A stretch of 13,086 nucleotides of DNA, taken from contig URYH01000022.1 in assembly GCA_900552105.1 (NCBI GenBank), forward strand, positions 1-13,086. The letters are read 5' to 3'. The position numbers were made by a program, and so were the translations under genes. The notes beneath the pieces were generated by a model, which saw only the letters and a list, made by a program, of their open reading frames with translations, did not search any database and was not told the DNA's origin. Position 1 is the first letter of the stretch; the number at the start of each line of letters is the position of its first letter. This DNA is from an uncultured Eubacteriales bacterium. Its GTDB lineage: Bacteria > Bacillota > Clostridia > Christensenellales > UBA1242. Of the stretch, positions 1-6,537 are shown piece after piece.

Positions 1-53
1 CGGTCTCCCACACGCCCCTTAAACGTGCGCGTCTGCCATTCCGCCACAACCGC
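1..53 (-). tRNA. tRNA-Leu (anticodon AAG), 5' part, cut by window edge
   Basis: Read on the minus strand from position 53, the sequence folds as the 5' two-thirds of a class II tRNA. It has a seven-base acceptor strand GCGGTTG, then TG, a D stem GCG/CGC around a typical leucine D loop, and an anticodon stem CACGT/GCGTG. The seven-base loop TTAAGGG places the anticodon AAG at 18-20. After the anticodon arm comes TGGGAGACCG, the start of the long variable arm typical of tRNA-Leu. The T arm and 3' end lie outside the window. The AAG anticodon reads CUU directly; with A34 converted to inosine it would also read CUC and CUA. CTT is a frequent leucine codon in these genes. A TAA anticodon would need a nine-base loop and was rejected. 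Confidence 0.93.
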
Positions 54-64
54 AAGCATGGATT

Positions 65-93
65 ATGTTAGCATTATAATTTTTTGTTGTCAA
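65..93 (-). promoter_or_regulatory. Promoter of tRNA-Leu
   Basis: On the minus strand a perfect -35 box TTGACA (88-93) is followed by a 17-bp spacer and the -10-like box TAACAT (65-70). The -10 is preceded by TGC, an extended -10 motif. It lies 11 bp before the tRNA 5' end, so the transcript should carry only a few extra bases. The zinc-ribbon gene ends 45 bp upstream. Confidence 0.8.
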
Positions 94-137
94 GAGATAT
101 TAAAGAAAAATTTACTTTTAGTTTCTTGAAAAACAAA

Positions 138-551
138 CTAATCCCAAAGAATCATTAATCCACTTGGCTCAACTTCTCCGCCACACTTTTCGCAAATTAA
201 TTGTTGCCCACAATACTTTTTCAGTTTTGTATGACATTTTTCACATACATGCTCATAAGGCACTTTCACGATTGGTTTGAGCCCTTCTTTTGTTGGTTCT
301 GAAAAAGTTGTGTCAAGAACATATTGCGTGCGAATAGCTTTACAATTAGGACAATAATATTCTTTTGCACTGCAATTGACTTTAAAATGCAAATATTCTG
401 ATGAAAGTTTTTGTCTTTCTTCTCCAAGTTCGCCATTCAAGACTTTTAGTCTATATTCATCTTCCAACATTGGAAATGCAAATCCCACACCAACAAAACT
501 TGTTGTTTCTCGTCCACATTTTTTGCAAATATAGCCGCGTCCATCTCCCAT
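138..551 (-). CDS. Small zinc-ribbon protein of unknown function
   Basis: This encodes a 137-residue soluble protein that I do not recognise as a named family. It has four CxxC knuckles: C9/C12, C67/C70, C103/C106 and C120/C123, the last two written CEKCH and CEKCGG. They would suit two zinc ribbons, one formed by the first two knuckles around a 54-residue insertion and one by the last two. C60 and C114 are additional cysteines. No signal peptide, membrane segment or enzymatic motif is visible. The start is supported by GAGG six bases before the ATG. It lies downstream of the P-type ATPase on the same strand, but a strong terminator at the ATPase end separates them, so it probably has its own promoter. 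A role in nucleic-acid or protein binding is only a guess from the zinc-ribbon architecture. Confidence 0.8.
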   Translation of the reverse strand: MGDGRGYICKKCGRETTSFVGVGFAFPMLEDEYRLKVLNGELGEERQKLSSEYLHFKVNCSAKEYYCPNCKAIRTQYVLDTTFSEPTKEGLKPIVKVPYEHVCEKCHTKLKKYCGQQLICEKCGGEVEPSGLMILWD

Positions 552-611
552 AACCCACCTCTCTTTTTAGAATATCACAAAAACACAAATTTCAAAAACA
601 TTTATAACAAC

Positions 612-637
612 AAAAAAGAGAGATTATTTTCTCTCTT
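612..637 (-). terminator. Rho-independent terminator of the P-type ATPase gene
   Basis: On the minus strand an 8-bp stem, AAGAGAGA/TCTCTCTT, encloses the six-base loop AAATAA and is followed by a run of T. The hairpin overlaps the end of the ATPase gene: its left arm encodes the last residues and the TAA stop codon lies in the loop. Confidence 0.8.
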
Positions 638-3251
638 CTTTTTTTGCGATTATTAGTCCCGAAAAATATTTGTATGCTTCGTTTGCTGGAATTATTGAAA
701 CCGAAAGTCCAAGAACAATCAACCATTCTCTCCAACCAAGTGTGACAAGTCCCAAAATGCCAGCGAGCGGTGTGAACATCACAATCGCAAGCAAAACAAC
801 GCATGCTCCCAGTGCAACGAGTAACCAAACGTTTTTGAAGTGTGCTGTTTTGAAAATTGAATTATTGCTTCTTGCCGAAAGCATATAAAGAATTTCGACA
901 AGGTTTATTGTGACAAATGCCATTGTTGTGGCAAGTTGTGGTCCGCCCAAATACTTTCCGAGCAAGAATGCTCCAACAACAAGTCCCGCTTGAACAAGAG
1001 CCATGATGAATATCTTTAATCCGACACCACCCGAGAACAGCGATTTTTTGGAGTCGCGTGGCGGTCTTGACATAACATCTCGTTCTGCTGGCTCAACACC
1101 GAGCGCAATGGCGGGCAAACTGTCACTAACAAGGTTGACGAACAAGATTTGTATTGGCGTCAAGAAAGTGAGACTTGGGAATGCCAAAATACAAATCAAA
1201 AGTGCCAAAACCTCACACACATTTGTCGTGAATAAGAAACTAACTGTTTTTTGAATGTTGGCATAAATTTTTCTGCCTTCTTCAACCGCAAGCACGATTG
1301 TTGAAAAACTGTCGTCAGTGACAATCATGTCGGCAACTTGTTTTGTGACATCAGTTCCAGTTATCCCCATGCCAACACCAATACTTGCTTTTTTGAGACT
1401 TGGCGCATCGTTGACACCGTCCCCTGTCATTGCAACAACCTTGCCCAGTTTTTTGAAACCTTCAACAATTCTAACTTTGTTTTCAGGGCTAACACGTGCA
1501 AACACGCAAACGGTTTGTAATTTTTTCAAAAACTCTTCATCATCAAGCGCATCAATTTGCAAACCCGTGAGAACTTCGCTTGACTTTGTCGCAATCCCAA
1601 CTTGCTTTGCAATTGCAAGAGCGGTTGATTTGTGATCGCCCGTAATCATAACCGCGCGCATTCCGGCATGTTGACATTTTGCAACTGCTTCTGCCACATC
1701 GTCACGAGGCGGGTCAATCATTCCTTCAAGTCCAACATAAATTAAATTTTCTTCATCAAAATCGTCAATGTTTTGACAAATTTTATACGCACCCGCAAGC
1801 ACACGCAAGGCATCGTTTGAAAAACTTTGGTTGATTTCAATAATTTTGCTTCTCAAATTCTCATCAAGGTCAACAACTTTTCCGTTTATCAACGCTTGTG
1901 AGCAAACACTCAAAACTTCATCAACCCCACCTTTGAGATACATGGTTTGCGTTTCGCCTTTTTCACAAACGCACGACATAAGTTTTCTCTTTGAGTCAAA
2001 AGGTATTTCAAAAATTCTCGAATTTTCTTTGTCAAGGACTTGTTTGTCAAAACCATTCCCGAATGCAAAATCACAAAGTGCCGTTTCTGTTGGGTCGCCT
2101 ACAAATCTTTTTTCGTCCTTGCGCGAATCGTTGCAAAGCGTAAAAATTTTTTGCAATATATCAAAACTTTTTTGCTTGTTTGCTTCAAGTTCGTCAAAAA
2201 CATCAACACCAATGGATATGCGTTTGACTGTCATCTGATTTTTTGTTAGCGTCCCAGTTTTGTCAGAGCAAATAATTTCACAACACCCCAACGTTTCAAC
2301 AGCGTGCAATCTTTTCACAATGGCACGGCGCTTTGCCAGTTTTGAAACGCCGAGTGCCATGATGATTGTGACAACGGCAGGCAAGCTTTCGGGAATTGCA
2401 GCAACCGCAAGTGCAACAGAAGTCATAAACGCATTAAAGAGTGACTGACCACCCCGCAAAAATTCAAGCAAAAATGTGACAACCGCAACACCCAAAACAA
2501 CAAAAGTCAAAATTTTTCCAACCGATTTTAACGAATTTTGAAGCGGTGTCGCTTCGGTTTTTGTGTCGCCAAGAATGGTTGCAATTTTTCCAACTTCGGT
2601 ATCCATGCCAGTTGCAACAACAATTCCAAGCCCTCTGCCATAAACGACAACAGACGAAGAATATGCCATGTTTATTCGGTCGCCGAGTGCACAATTTTTT
2701 GAAACAACTGCACCTGGATTTTTTAGCACAGGCTCACTTTCGCCAGTGAGAGAAGATTCGTCACATTTGAGCATTGCGCCCTCAAAAAGACGAAGGTCCG
2801 CAGGAACAATATCCCCCGCCTCCAAAACAACAATATCGCCAATGACCAAATCTTTGCAGTTAACCTTTGTGATTACGCCGCCACGCAAAACCTTTGCTTG
2901 CGACTCGGTCATTTTTTTCAAACTTTCGAGTGCTTTTTCCGCTTTTTGTTCTTGGCAAAACCCAATCACTGCGTTGAGAATGACAATAAACAAAATGATT
3001 GACCCGTCAACATACTCCCCAAAGCAAAGCGAAACAATCCCCGCAACCAACAAAATCAAAATCATAATATCGGCAAATTGTTTCAAAAACTTGAGAACAG
3101 GGCTTGTCTTTTTTGCATGAACAAGCTCATTTGCCCCATCTTTTGCAAGCCTTTTTTCAGCGGCTTTTTGAGTTAGTCCCTCACTTGAACTTTTGGTTTC
3201 CTCATAAATTTTTTTCACACTTTCTTCGTGTGCAACAAGATTTATCTTCAT
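624..3251 (-). CDS. Cation-transporting P-type ATPase, Ca2+ (type II) class
   Basis: This 875-residue membrane pump of the P2 class probably exports Ca2+ from the cytoplasm using ATP. In order it shows an N-terminal cytoplasmic segment opening with a GLT motif, the actuator TGES loop (169-172), the M4 motif PESLP (287-291), the phosphorylation site D330 in DKTGT, a nucleotide-domain KGGVDE (440-445) and the hinge motif GDGVNDAP (610-617). M5 contains N677 and E680. M6 contains N706, S709 and D710. These match SERCA site residues (N768, E771, N796, T799 and D800), and E288 matches E309. N783 stands where SERCA has site-I Glu908, so a single Ca2+ per cycle is plausible. The length is normal for the bacterial family. 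No Shine-Dalgarno sequence precedes the ATG; a promoter ends six bases before it. Ca2+ specificity is inferred, since Mg2+ or Mn2+ relatives look similar. Confidence 0.93.
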   Translation of the reverse strand: MKINLVAHEESVKKIYEETKSSSEGLTQKAAEKRLAKDGANELVHAKKTSPVLKFLKQFADIMILILLVAGIVSLCFGEYVDGSIILFIVILNAVIGFCQEQKAEKALESLKKMTESQAKVLRGGVITKVNCKDLVIGDIVVLEAGDIVPADLRLFEGAMLKCDESSLTGESEPVLKNPGAVVSKNCALGDRINMAYSSSVVVYGRGLGIVVATGMDTEVGKIATILGDTKTEATPLQNSLKSVGKILTFVVLGVAVVTFLLEFLRGGQSLFNAFMTSVALAVAAIPESLPAVVTIIMALGVSKLAKRRAIVKRLHAVETLGCCEIICSDKTGTLTKNQMTVKRISIGVDVFDELEANKQKSFDILQKIFTLCNDSRKDEKRFVGDPTETALCDFAFGNGFDKQVLDKENSRIFEIPFDSKRKLMSCVCEKGETQTMYLKGGVDEVLSVCSQALINGKVVDLDENLRSKIIEINQSFSNDALRVLAGAYKICQNIDDFDEENLIYVGLEGMIDPPRDDVAEAVAKCQHAGMRAVMITGDHKSTALAIAKQVGIATKSSEVLTGLQIDALDDEEFLKKLQTVCVFARVSPENKVRIVEGFKKLGKVVAMTGDGVNDAPSLKKASIGVGMGITGTDVTKQVADMIVTDDSFSTIVLAVEEGRKIYANIQKTVSFLFTTNVCEVLALLICILAFPSLTFLTPIQILFVNLVSDSLPAIALGVEPAERDVMSRPPRDSKKSLFSGGVGLKIFIMALVQAGLVVGAFLLGKYLGGPQLATTMAFVTINLVEILYMLSARSNNSIFKTAHFKNVWLLVALGACVVLLAIVMFTPLAGILGLVTLGWREWLIVLGLSVSIIPANEAYKYFSGLIIAKKEERK

Positions 3252-3257
3252 ATAAGT

Positions 3258-3286
3258 AATTTATGTTATTTTTAGCATTTTAGCAA
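3258..3286 (-). promoter_or_regulatory. Predicted promoter of the P-type ATPase, leaderless geometry
   Basis: On the minus strand TTGCTA (3281-3286), a 17-bp spacer and TAAATT (3258-3263) lie so that only six bases separate the -10 box from the ATG at 3251. Transcription would start at or within a base or two of the start codon. Each hexamer matches consensus at four of six positions. No ribosome binding site is seen. The gap to the upstream uppP gene is 112 bp and holds only a weak four-pair hairpin. Confidence 0.5.
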
Positions 3287-3363
3287 GAAAAACAATACGA
3301 TTTCCACAAAAGCGTGGTTGCAAATCATCAACGCCATAAAAAATTAATACGCAAGCGGTTTTA

Positions 3364-4125
3364 TCAAAAGAAGATCAAAGTTAAAATTGAAATTATGACA
3401 AGATAGACAGAAAACCAAACAAATTTTCTTTTCTTGATAATTTTTAGCATAAATTTGATTGCGAGCATTCCAACCAAGAACGCAACCAAAAAGCAGACAA
3501 GAATTTGCAAAATATTATCTTTGAATGCAACTGCTCCGCCGTCAAAAATGAGTTCATAACAAAGCGATGCCAAAATTACTGGAATGCTCATAAGAAAAGA
3601 AAACCGCGCACACTCTTCACGATTTTCGCCAAGCATAAGTCCAGTAGCGATTGTTGTTCCACTTCGGCTAAGCCCCGGAATGCAAGCAAAACCTTGGGCA
3701 ATTCCCATAACAAAAGCACTGGATTTTTTTAGTGGTGCAAAACTTTGTTGACGCAAGGAAAACAAGTCCGCAGCAACCAAAAGCACAGCAGTGAGCATAA
3801 AGAAAAAGCCAAGATAACTCCCATTGAAGCACGCAGGACTAATTGTTTTTATCACAAGCACGAGCGCGCAAGTTGGGATAAAAGACAAATATATTTTTTT
3901 TGCTTCATCACAAAAAGGGTGGCGAATGAGCGCCCAAACTTCTTTGCGAAAAACAATCACAACGGCGAGCAATGTTGCCACGTGCATGAAGACACTCATA
4001 ACCAAATTACTTTCTTTCATGCCAAACAGTTTGTCCACAAGCATCATATGACCGCTTGACGACACGGGCAAAAATTCGGTTAAGCCTTGAACAATGCCAA
4101 GAATAATAACATAAAAAAAACTCAT
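3364..4125 (-). CDS. uppP: Undecaprenyl-diphosphatase UppP (BacA family)
   Basis: This is an integral membrane phosphatase that converts undecaprenyl diphosphate to undecaprenyl phosphate, recycling the lipid carrier for peptidoglycan and other envelope polymers. Raised expression gives bacitracin tolerance in known members. The 253-residue protein starts with the family signature QGLTEFLPVSSSGH: Q13 and E17 form the (E/Q)xxxE motif and H26 follows. The second active-site motif PGLSRSG lies at 150-156, with R154. Several hydrophobic membrane segments fill the rest and the C-terminus is very hydrophobic. It is slightly shorter than the roughly 265-280 residues common in the family, but no motif is missing. 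An AAAGG ribosome binding site lies a short distance before the ATG. It diverges from ychF across 80 bp, and the ATPase gene lies downstream on the same strand with its own predicted promoter. Confidence 0.96.
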   Translation of the reverse strand: MSFFYVIILGIVQGLTEFLPVSSSGHMMLVDKLFGMKESNLVMSVFMHVATLLAVVIVFRKEVWALIRHPFCDEAKKIYLSFIPTCALVLVIKTISPACFNGSYLGFFFMLTAVLLVAADLFSLRQQSFAPLKKSSAFVMGIAQGFACIPGLSRSGTTIATGLMLGENREECARFSFLMSIPVILASLCYELIFDGGAVAFKDNILQILVCFLVAFLVGMLAIKFMLKIIKKRKFVWFSVYLVIISILTLIFF

Positions 4126-4205
4126 TTTGTCTTGCCTTTATTTTTTATTTTTATTAAGATATGTTATGCAATAAATATATATAAAATTATTAAAAGGCAA
4201 ATTTT
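4126..4205. promoter_or_regulatory. Divergent uppP/ychF promoter region
   Basis: These 80 bp must carry promoters and ribosome binding sites for both flanking genes. It is almost entirely A and T. On the plus strand TATAAA (4180-4185) is a candidate -10 for ychF, but no good -35 is paired with it. On the minus strand TTGCAT and TTGCCT are possible -35 boxes for uppP with poor -10 matches. Both genes use the same ribosome-binding block, AAAGGCAA, shortly before their ATG. Exact promoter positions cannot be fixed by eye. Confidence 0.4.
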
Positions 4206-5294
4206 ATGAAAATTGGAGTTATTGGACTTCCTAATGTTGGGAAAAGCACATTGTTTAACGCAATCACACAAGCGGGCGCGGAAAGCGCAAACTATCCTTT
4301 CTGCACAATCGAGCCAAACGTTGGCGTTGTTGATGTTCCTGACCACAGACTTGATGTCCTCGCAAAATTCTATAACACACAAAAAGTCGTTCCAGCAAGC
4401 ATTGAGTTTGTTGATATTGCTGGACTTGTTAAAGGTGCAAGCAAGGGCGAAGGTCTTGGCAACAAATTCCTCAGCCACATTCGTGAAGTTGACGCAATCG
4501 TCCATGTTGTCAGATGCTTTGACAACGAAAACATCATTCATGTGAACGGCAGAGTCAACCCAAGCGAAGATATCAAAGACATCAATCTTGAACTCATTCT
4601 CGCCGACCTTGAAACAGTTCAAAAAAGATACGAAAGAGTTGCAAAACTTGTTAAGGTTGGAGACAAGACCGCAATCATGGAAGCAGATGTTCTCAAACTT
4701 TTTCTCGAGGCGCTCGAAAACGAAAAACCGGCACGAAGCGTAACTCTCACAAAAGAACAACAAGAAATTGCAAAAGGTTTTTTCCTTCTCACAACAAAAC
4801 CAATAATCTATGTTGCAAACATATCTGAAAACGAAATCGGAAAAGAAAATAAATATGTCGAAGAAGTCAAAAAAATTGCCGAAGACGAACATTGTGGTTA
4901 TGTTTCACTTTGTGCAAAAATTGAAGAAGAACTCATCGCTCTCGACCCAGAAGAACGCGAAATGTTCAAAGAAGAACTTGGCATCAAACAAAGTGGACTT
5001 GAAAAACTTGTCACCGCCTGCTATGATCTCTTGGGACTCATGAGTTTCTTGACGGCGGGCGAAAAAGAAGTTCGCGCATGGACAATCAAAAAAGGGAGCA
5101 AAGCACCTCAAGCTGCCGGAAAAATCCACACCGATTTTGAAAAAGGATTTATCAAAGCAGAAACAGTTTCATTTGATGACCTAATCTCTGCTGGCAGTTA
5201 TCAAAAAGCAAAAGAAAAAGGACTTGTCCGAATTGAAGGCAAAGACTATGTCGTTCAAGACGGCGACATCATGTTGTTTCGTTTTAATGTATAA
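4206..5294 (+). CDS. ychF: Redox/ribosome-associated GTPase-ATPase YchF (OLA1 family)
   Basis: This is a universally conserved P-loop NTPase of the Obg superfamily. Characterised members bind ribosomes and hydrolyse ATP in preference to GTP, and they modulate translation and stress responses. The 362-residue protein has the usual family length. It has the P-loop GLPNVGKST (7-15), the switch I segment NYPFCTIEPN (29-38), the G3 motif DIAGLVKGASKGEGLGN (70-86) and NISE (205-208). NISE is the NxxE form of G4 that explains loss of strict guanine specificity. A coiled-coil insertion occupies roughly 130-190 and a TGS domain fills about 279-362. The start is supported by AAAAGG upstream of the ATG. 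It is transcribed divergently from uppP and ends at a clear intrinsic terminator, so it appears monocistronic. Confidence 0.97.
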   Translation: MKIGVIGLPNVGKSTLFNAITQAGAESANYPFCTIEPNVGVVDVPDHRLDVLAKFYNTQKVVPASIEFVDIAGLVKGASKGEGLGNKFLSHIREVDAIVHVVRCFDNENIIHVNGRVNPSEDIKDINLELILADLETVQKRYERVAKLVKVGDKTAIMEADVLKLFLEALENEKPARSVTLTKEQQEIAKGFFLLTTKPIIYVANISENEIGKENKYVEEVKKIAEDEHCGYVSLCAKIEEELIALDPEEREMFKEELGIKQSGLEKLVTACYDLLGLMSFLTAGEKEVRAWTIKKGSKAPQAAGKIHTDFEKGFIKAETVSFDDLISAGSYQKAKEKGLVRIEGKDYVVQDGDIMLFRFNV

Positions 5295-5302
5295 CAAAAA
5301 TA

Positions 5303-5327
5303 GGGTTGCGTTTGGCAACTCTTTTTT
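5303..5327 (+). terminator. Rho-independent terminator of ychF
   Basis: A 7-bp stem (5303-5309 with 5315-5321, one G-T pair) encloses a five-base loop and is followed directly by six T. It starts eight bases after the ychF stop codon. The left arm also contains the -35 box of the next gene's predicted promoter. Confidence 0.88.
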
Positions 5328-5334
5328 ATATAAT
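5306..5334 (+). promoter_or_regulatory. Predicted promoter of the C39-like gene, nested in the ychF terminator
   Basis: TTGCGT (5306-5311), a 17-bp spacer and a perfect TATAAT (5329-5334) precede the ATG at 5341 by only six bases. Transcription should begin at about 5340-5342, giving an mRNA with essentially no 5' leader. No Shine-Dalgarno sequence exists upstream. The -35 box lies in the left arm and loop of the ychF terminator hairpin. Confidence 0.68.
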
Positions 5335-5340
5335 CAAATC

Positions 5341-5946
5341 ATGAAACGAAAAAGTATCGACTCAAAAAAAGTCGTGGCAGTATTATTAATCGTCGTGTTT
5401 TCGCTTGTCGCAATTTTGAAATTGACAACTGTTTTTTTAAGCATTGTCAATTACAAAATCAACAACAAAAAATGGAATGATGGCATTGGCATCATCTATG
5501 ACCAACATTTAGACAACATCAAAGATTATCGATATGGGTTTGGCACAATTGGAAAAAACGGGTGTGGTGCAGTTGCAATATATAACATTATGTGTCTTGA
5601 AAACAAAAAAGTTGCACTGCCAAAAATAATCAAAAGCATGGACAATGGTCAAATATTTTTTGGGCTCTTGGGAACAAAACCAACTCGCATTTTGTCCTAT
5701 CTCAAAAAACAGGGGTTTGATGCACAACTCCATGAAGACAAGTCAAAGTTTGAAGCGCTTTCACAAGACAGCAAATATTGCATTTATATTTATGTTGGAA
5801 AGTCTGGCGGACACTACACACTACTTGTCCACAACTCCGACTCAGAAACATTCCGTTCAATCAACCCACGCGGCATAACGACCATGCCTGACATGATGGA
5901 AGAAAACCAAAACAAGTTTATCAATCTTTTGATAACAGTCAAATAG
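5341..5946 (+). CDS. Membrane-anchored C39-like (papain-fold) cysteine peptidase family protein
   Basis: This is a 201-residue protein with a short basic N-terminus, one hydrophobic segment (about 11-36) and an extracytoplasmic domain, so it should be tethered to the outer face of the membrane. The domain resembles C39-like papain folds. The motif GKNGCGAVAIYNIM gives C75 as a candidate nucleophile at the start of a helix. GGHYTLLVHN gives H158 as the candidate general base, and N175 in SINPRG is a possible third residue. The oxyanion-hole Gln normally several residues before the Cys is not obvious. It could be a peptidase, a transamidase or a non-catalytic relative; substrate unknown. I chose the ATG at 5341 because it places the hydrophobic anchor at the N-terminus and sits six bases after a TATAAT box. 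An in-frame upstream start would read through the ychF end and its terminator. Confidence 0.78.
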   Translation: MKRKSIDSKKVVAVLLIVVFSLVAILKLTTVFLSIVNYKINNKKWNDGIGIIYDQHLDNIKDYRYGFGTIGKNGCGAVAIYNIMCLENKKVALPKIIKSMDNGQIFFGLLGTKPTRILSYLKKQGFDAQLHEDKSKFEALSQDSKYCIYIYVGKSGGHYTLLVHNSDSETFRSINPRGITTMPDMMEENQNKFINLLITVK

Positions 5947-5952
5947 CCATAA

Positions 5953-5980
5953 AAAAAGAACTCGAATATGAGTTCTTTTT
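5953..5980. terminator. Bidirectional terminator between convergent genes
   Basis: An 11-bp perfect stem (5953-5963 with 5970-5980) encloses the loop GAATAT. The stem ends in five A on the left and five T on the right, so it can stop transcripts on both strands. It begins six bases after the C39-like gene and ends two bases before the stop of the convergent membrane protein gene. Confidence 0.9.
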
Positions 5981-5982
5981 AT

Positions 5983-6537
5983 TTATGCCAAATTTTCGAT
6001 TGAAGAAAGATAGGAATACAAATTTGAATAATCGCCAAACTGTGAAATCACATAATAATATTTTTCAGTTTCTTCCAAATCCATAACATAAACTTTCAAC
6101 ATGATGTCTTTGTTTGTTTCGCCAAGTTCAAATCTCAATTCCTTATATTTTATTTCATTGATTGCAGAATTGTTTGGGTCAACATAGTTTTTGCCGTCAA
6201 GAGTCAACGTTTGCTCTTCATCATATCTCAATGTGACAACATACTTTTGTGTTGGACTAAATTTTCTCAAGGTATTTTTCTTTATGCTTGGATATTTAAT
6301 TTGGGATTTGTTAAAAGATGCTTGCATAATACTTTTTTTGGAATGATTTGTTAGACCTTCAAAGATTTTATTTGGATCAAGAGTCGTTCCAACAGTGGCA
6401 GTATTATCATTAACTTCAACCGAATTTGGCGTTTTGAAGTCGTATGAAAAATCTTTTTGAAAGAGAGCCAAAAACAAGATTCCACCAAGAAGAACAAGAA
6501 TGAGAGCGATGCAAGTGATTAAAATTGTTTTTTTCAT
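5983..6537 (-). CDS. FtsH-coupled single-pass membrane protein of unknown function
   Basis: This encodes a 184-residue protein with the N-terminus MKKT, a hydrophobic segment at about 4-26 and a polar remainder that is probably extracytoplasmic. C9 lies inside the membrane segment without a lipobox, so it is not a lipoprotein. Residues about 96-165 alternate in a pattern that suggests beta strands, with acidic and aromatic stretches such as LEETEKYYYV. I do not recognise a family. Its ATG overlaps the ftsH stop codon by one base (TAATG), with GGAGGGAG just upstream, so it is very likely translationally coupled to ftsH. The position suggests a link to membrane protein quality control, perhaps as an FtsH partner or substrate, but nothing in the sequence proves it. 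Confidence 0.82.
   Translation of the reverse strand: MKKTILITCIALILVLLGGILFLALFQKDFSYDFKTPNSVEVNDNTATVGTTLDPNKIFEGLTNHSKKSIMQASFNKSQIKYPSIKKNTLRKFSPTQKYVVTLRYDEEQTLTLDGKNYVDPNNSAINEIKYKELRFELGETNKDIMLKVYVMDLEETEKYYYVISQFGDYSNLYSYLSSIENLA

Noticed and set aside
118..141. Hairpin TTAGTTT/AAACTAA at the end of the zinc-ribbon gene
   Set aside because: A 7-bp A/T-rich stem with a ten-base loop and no T tract directly after it on the minus strand; not a credible terminator.
3309..3322. CCAC/GTGG hairpin between uppP and the ATPase gene
   Set aside because: Only four base pairs and no adjacent T run, so I do not call a uppP terminator.
5224..5340. Upstream start for the C39-like protein
   Set aside because: It would lie inside ychF in another frame and cross its terminator, and it would bury the N-terminal membrane anchor.
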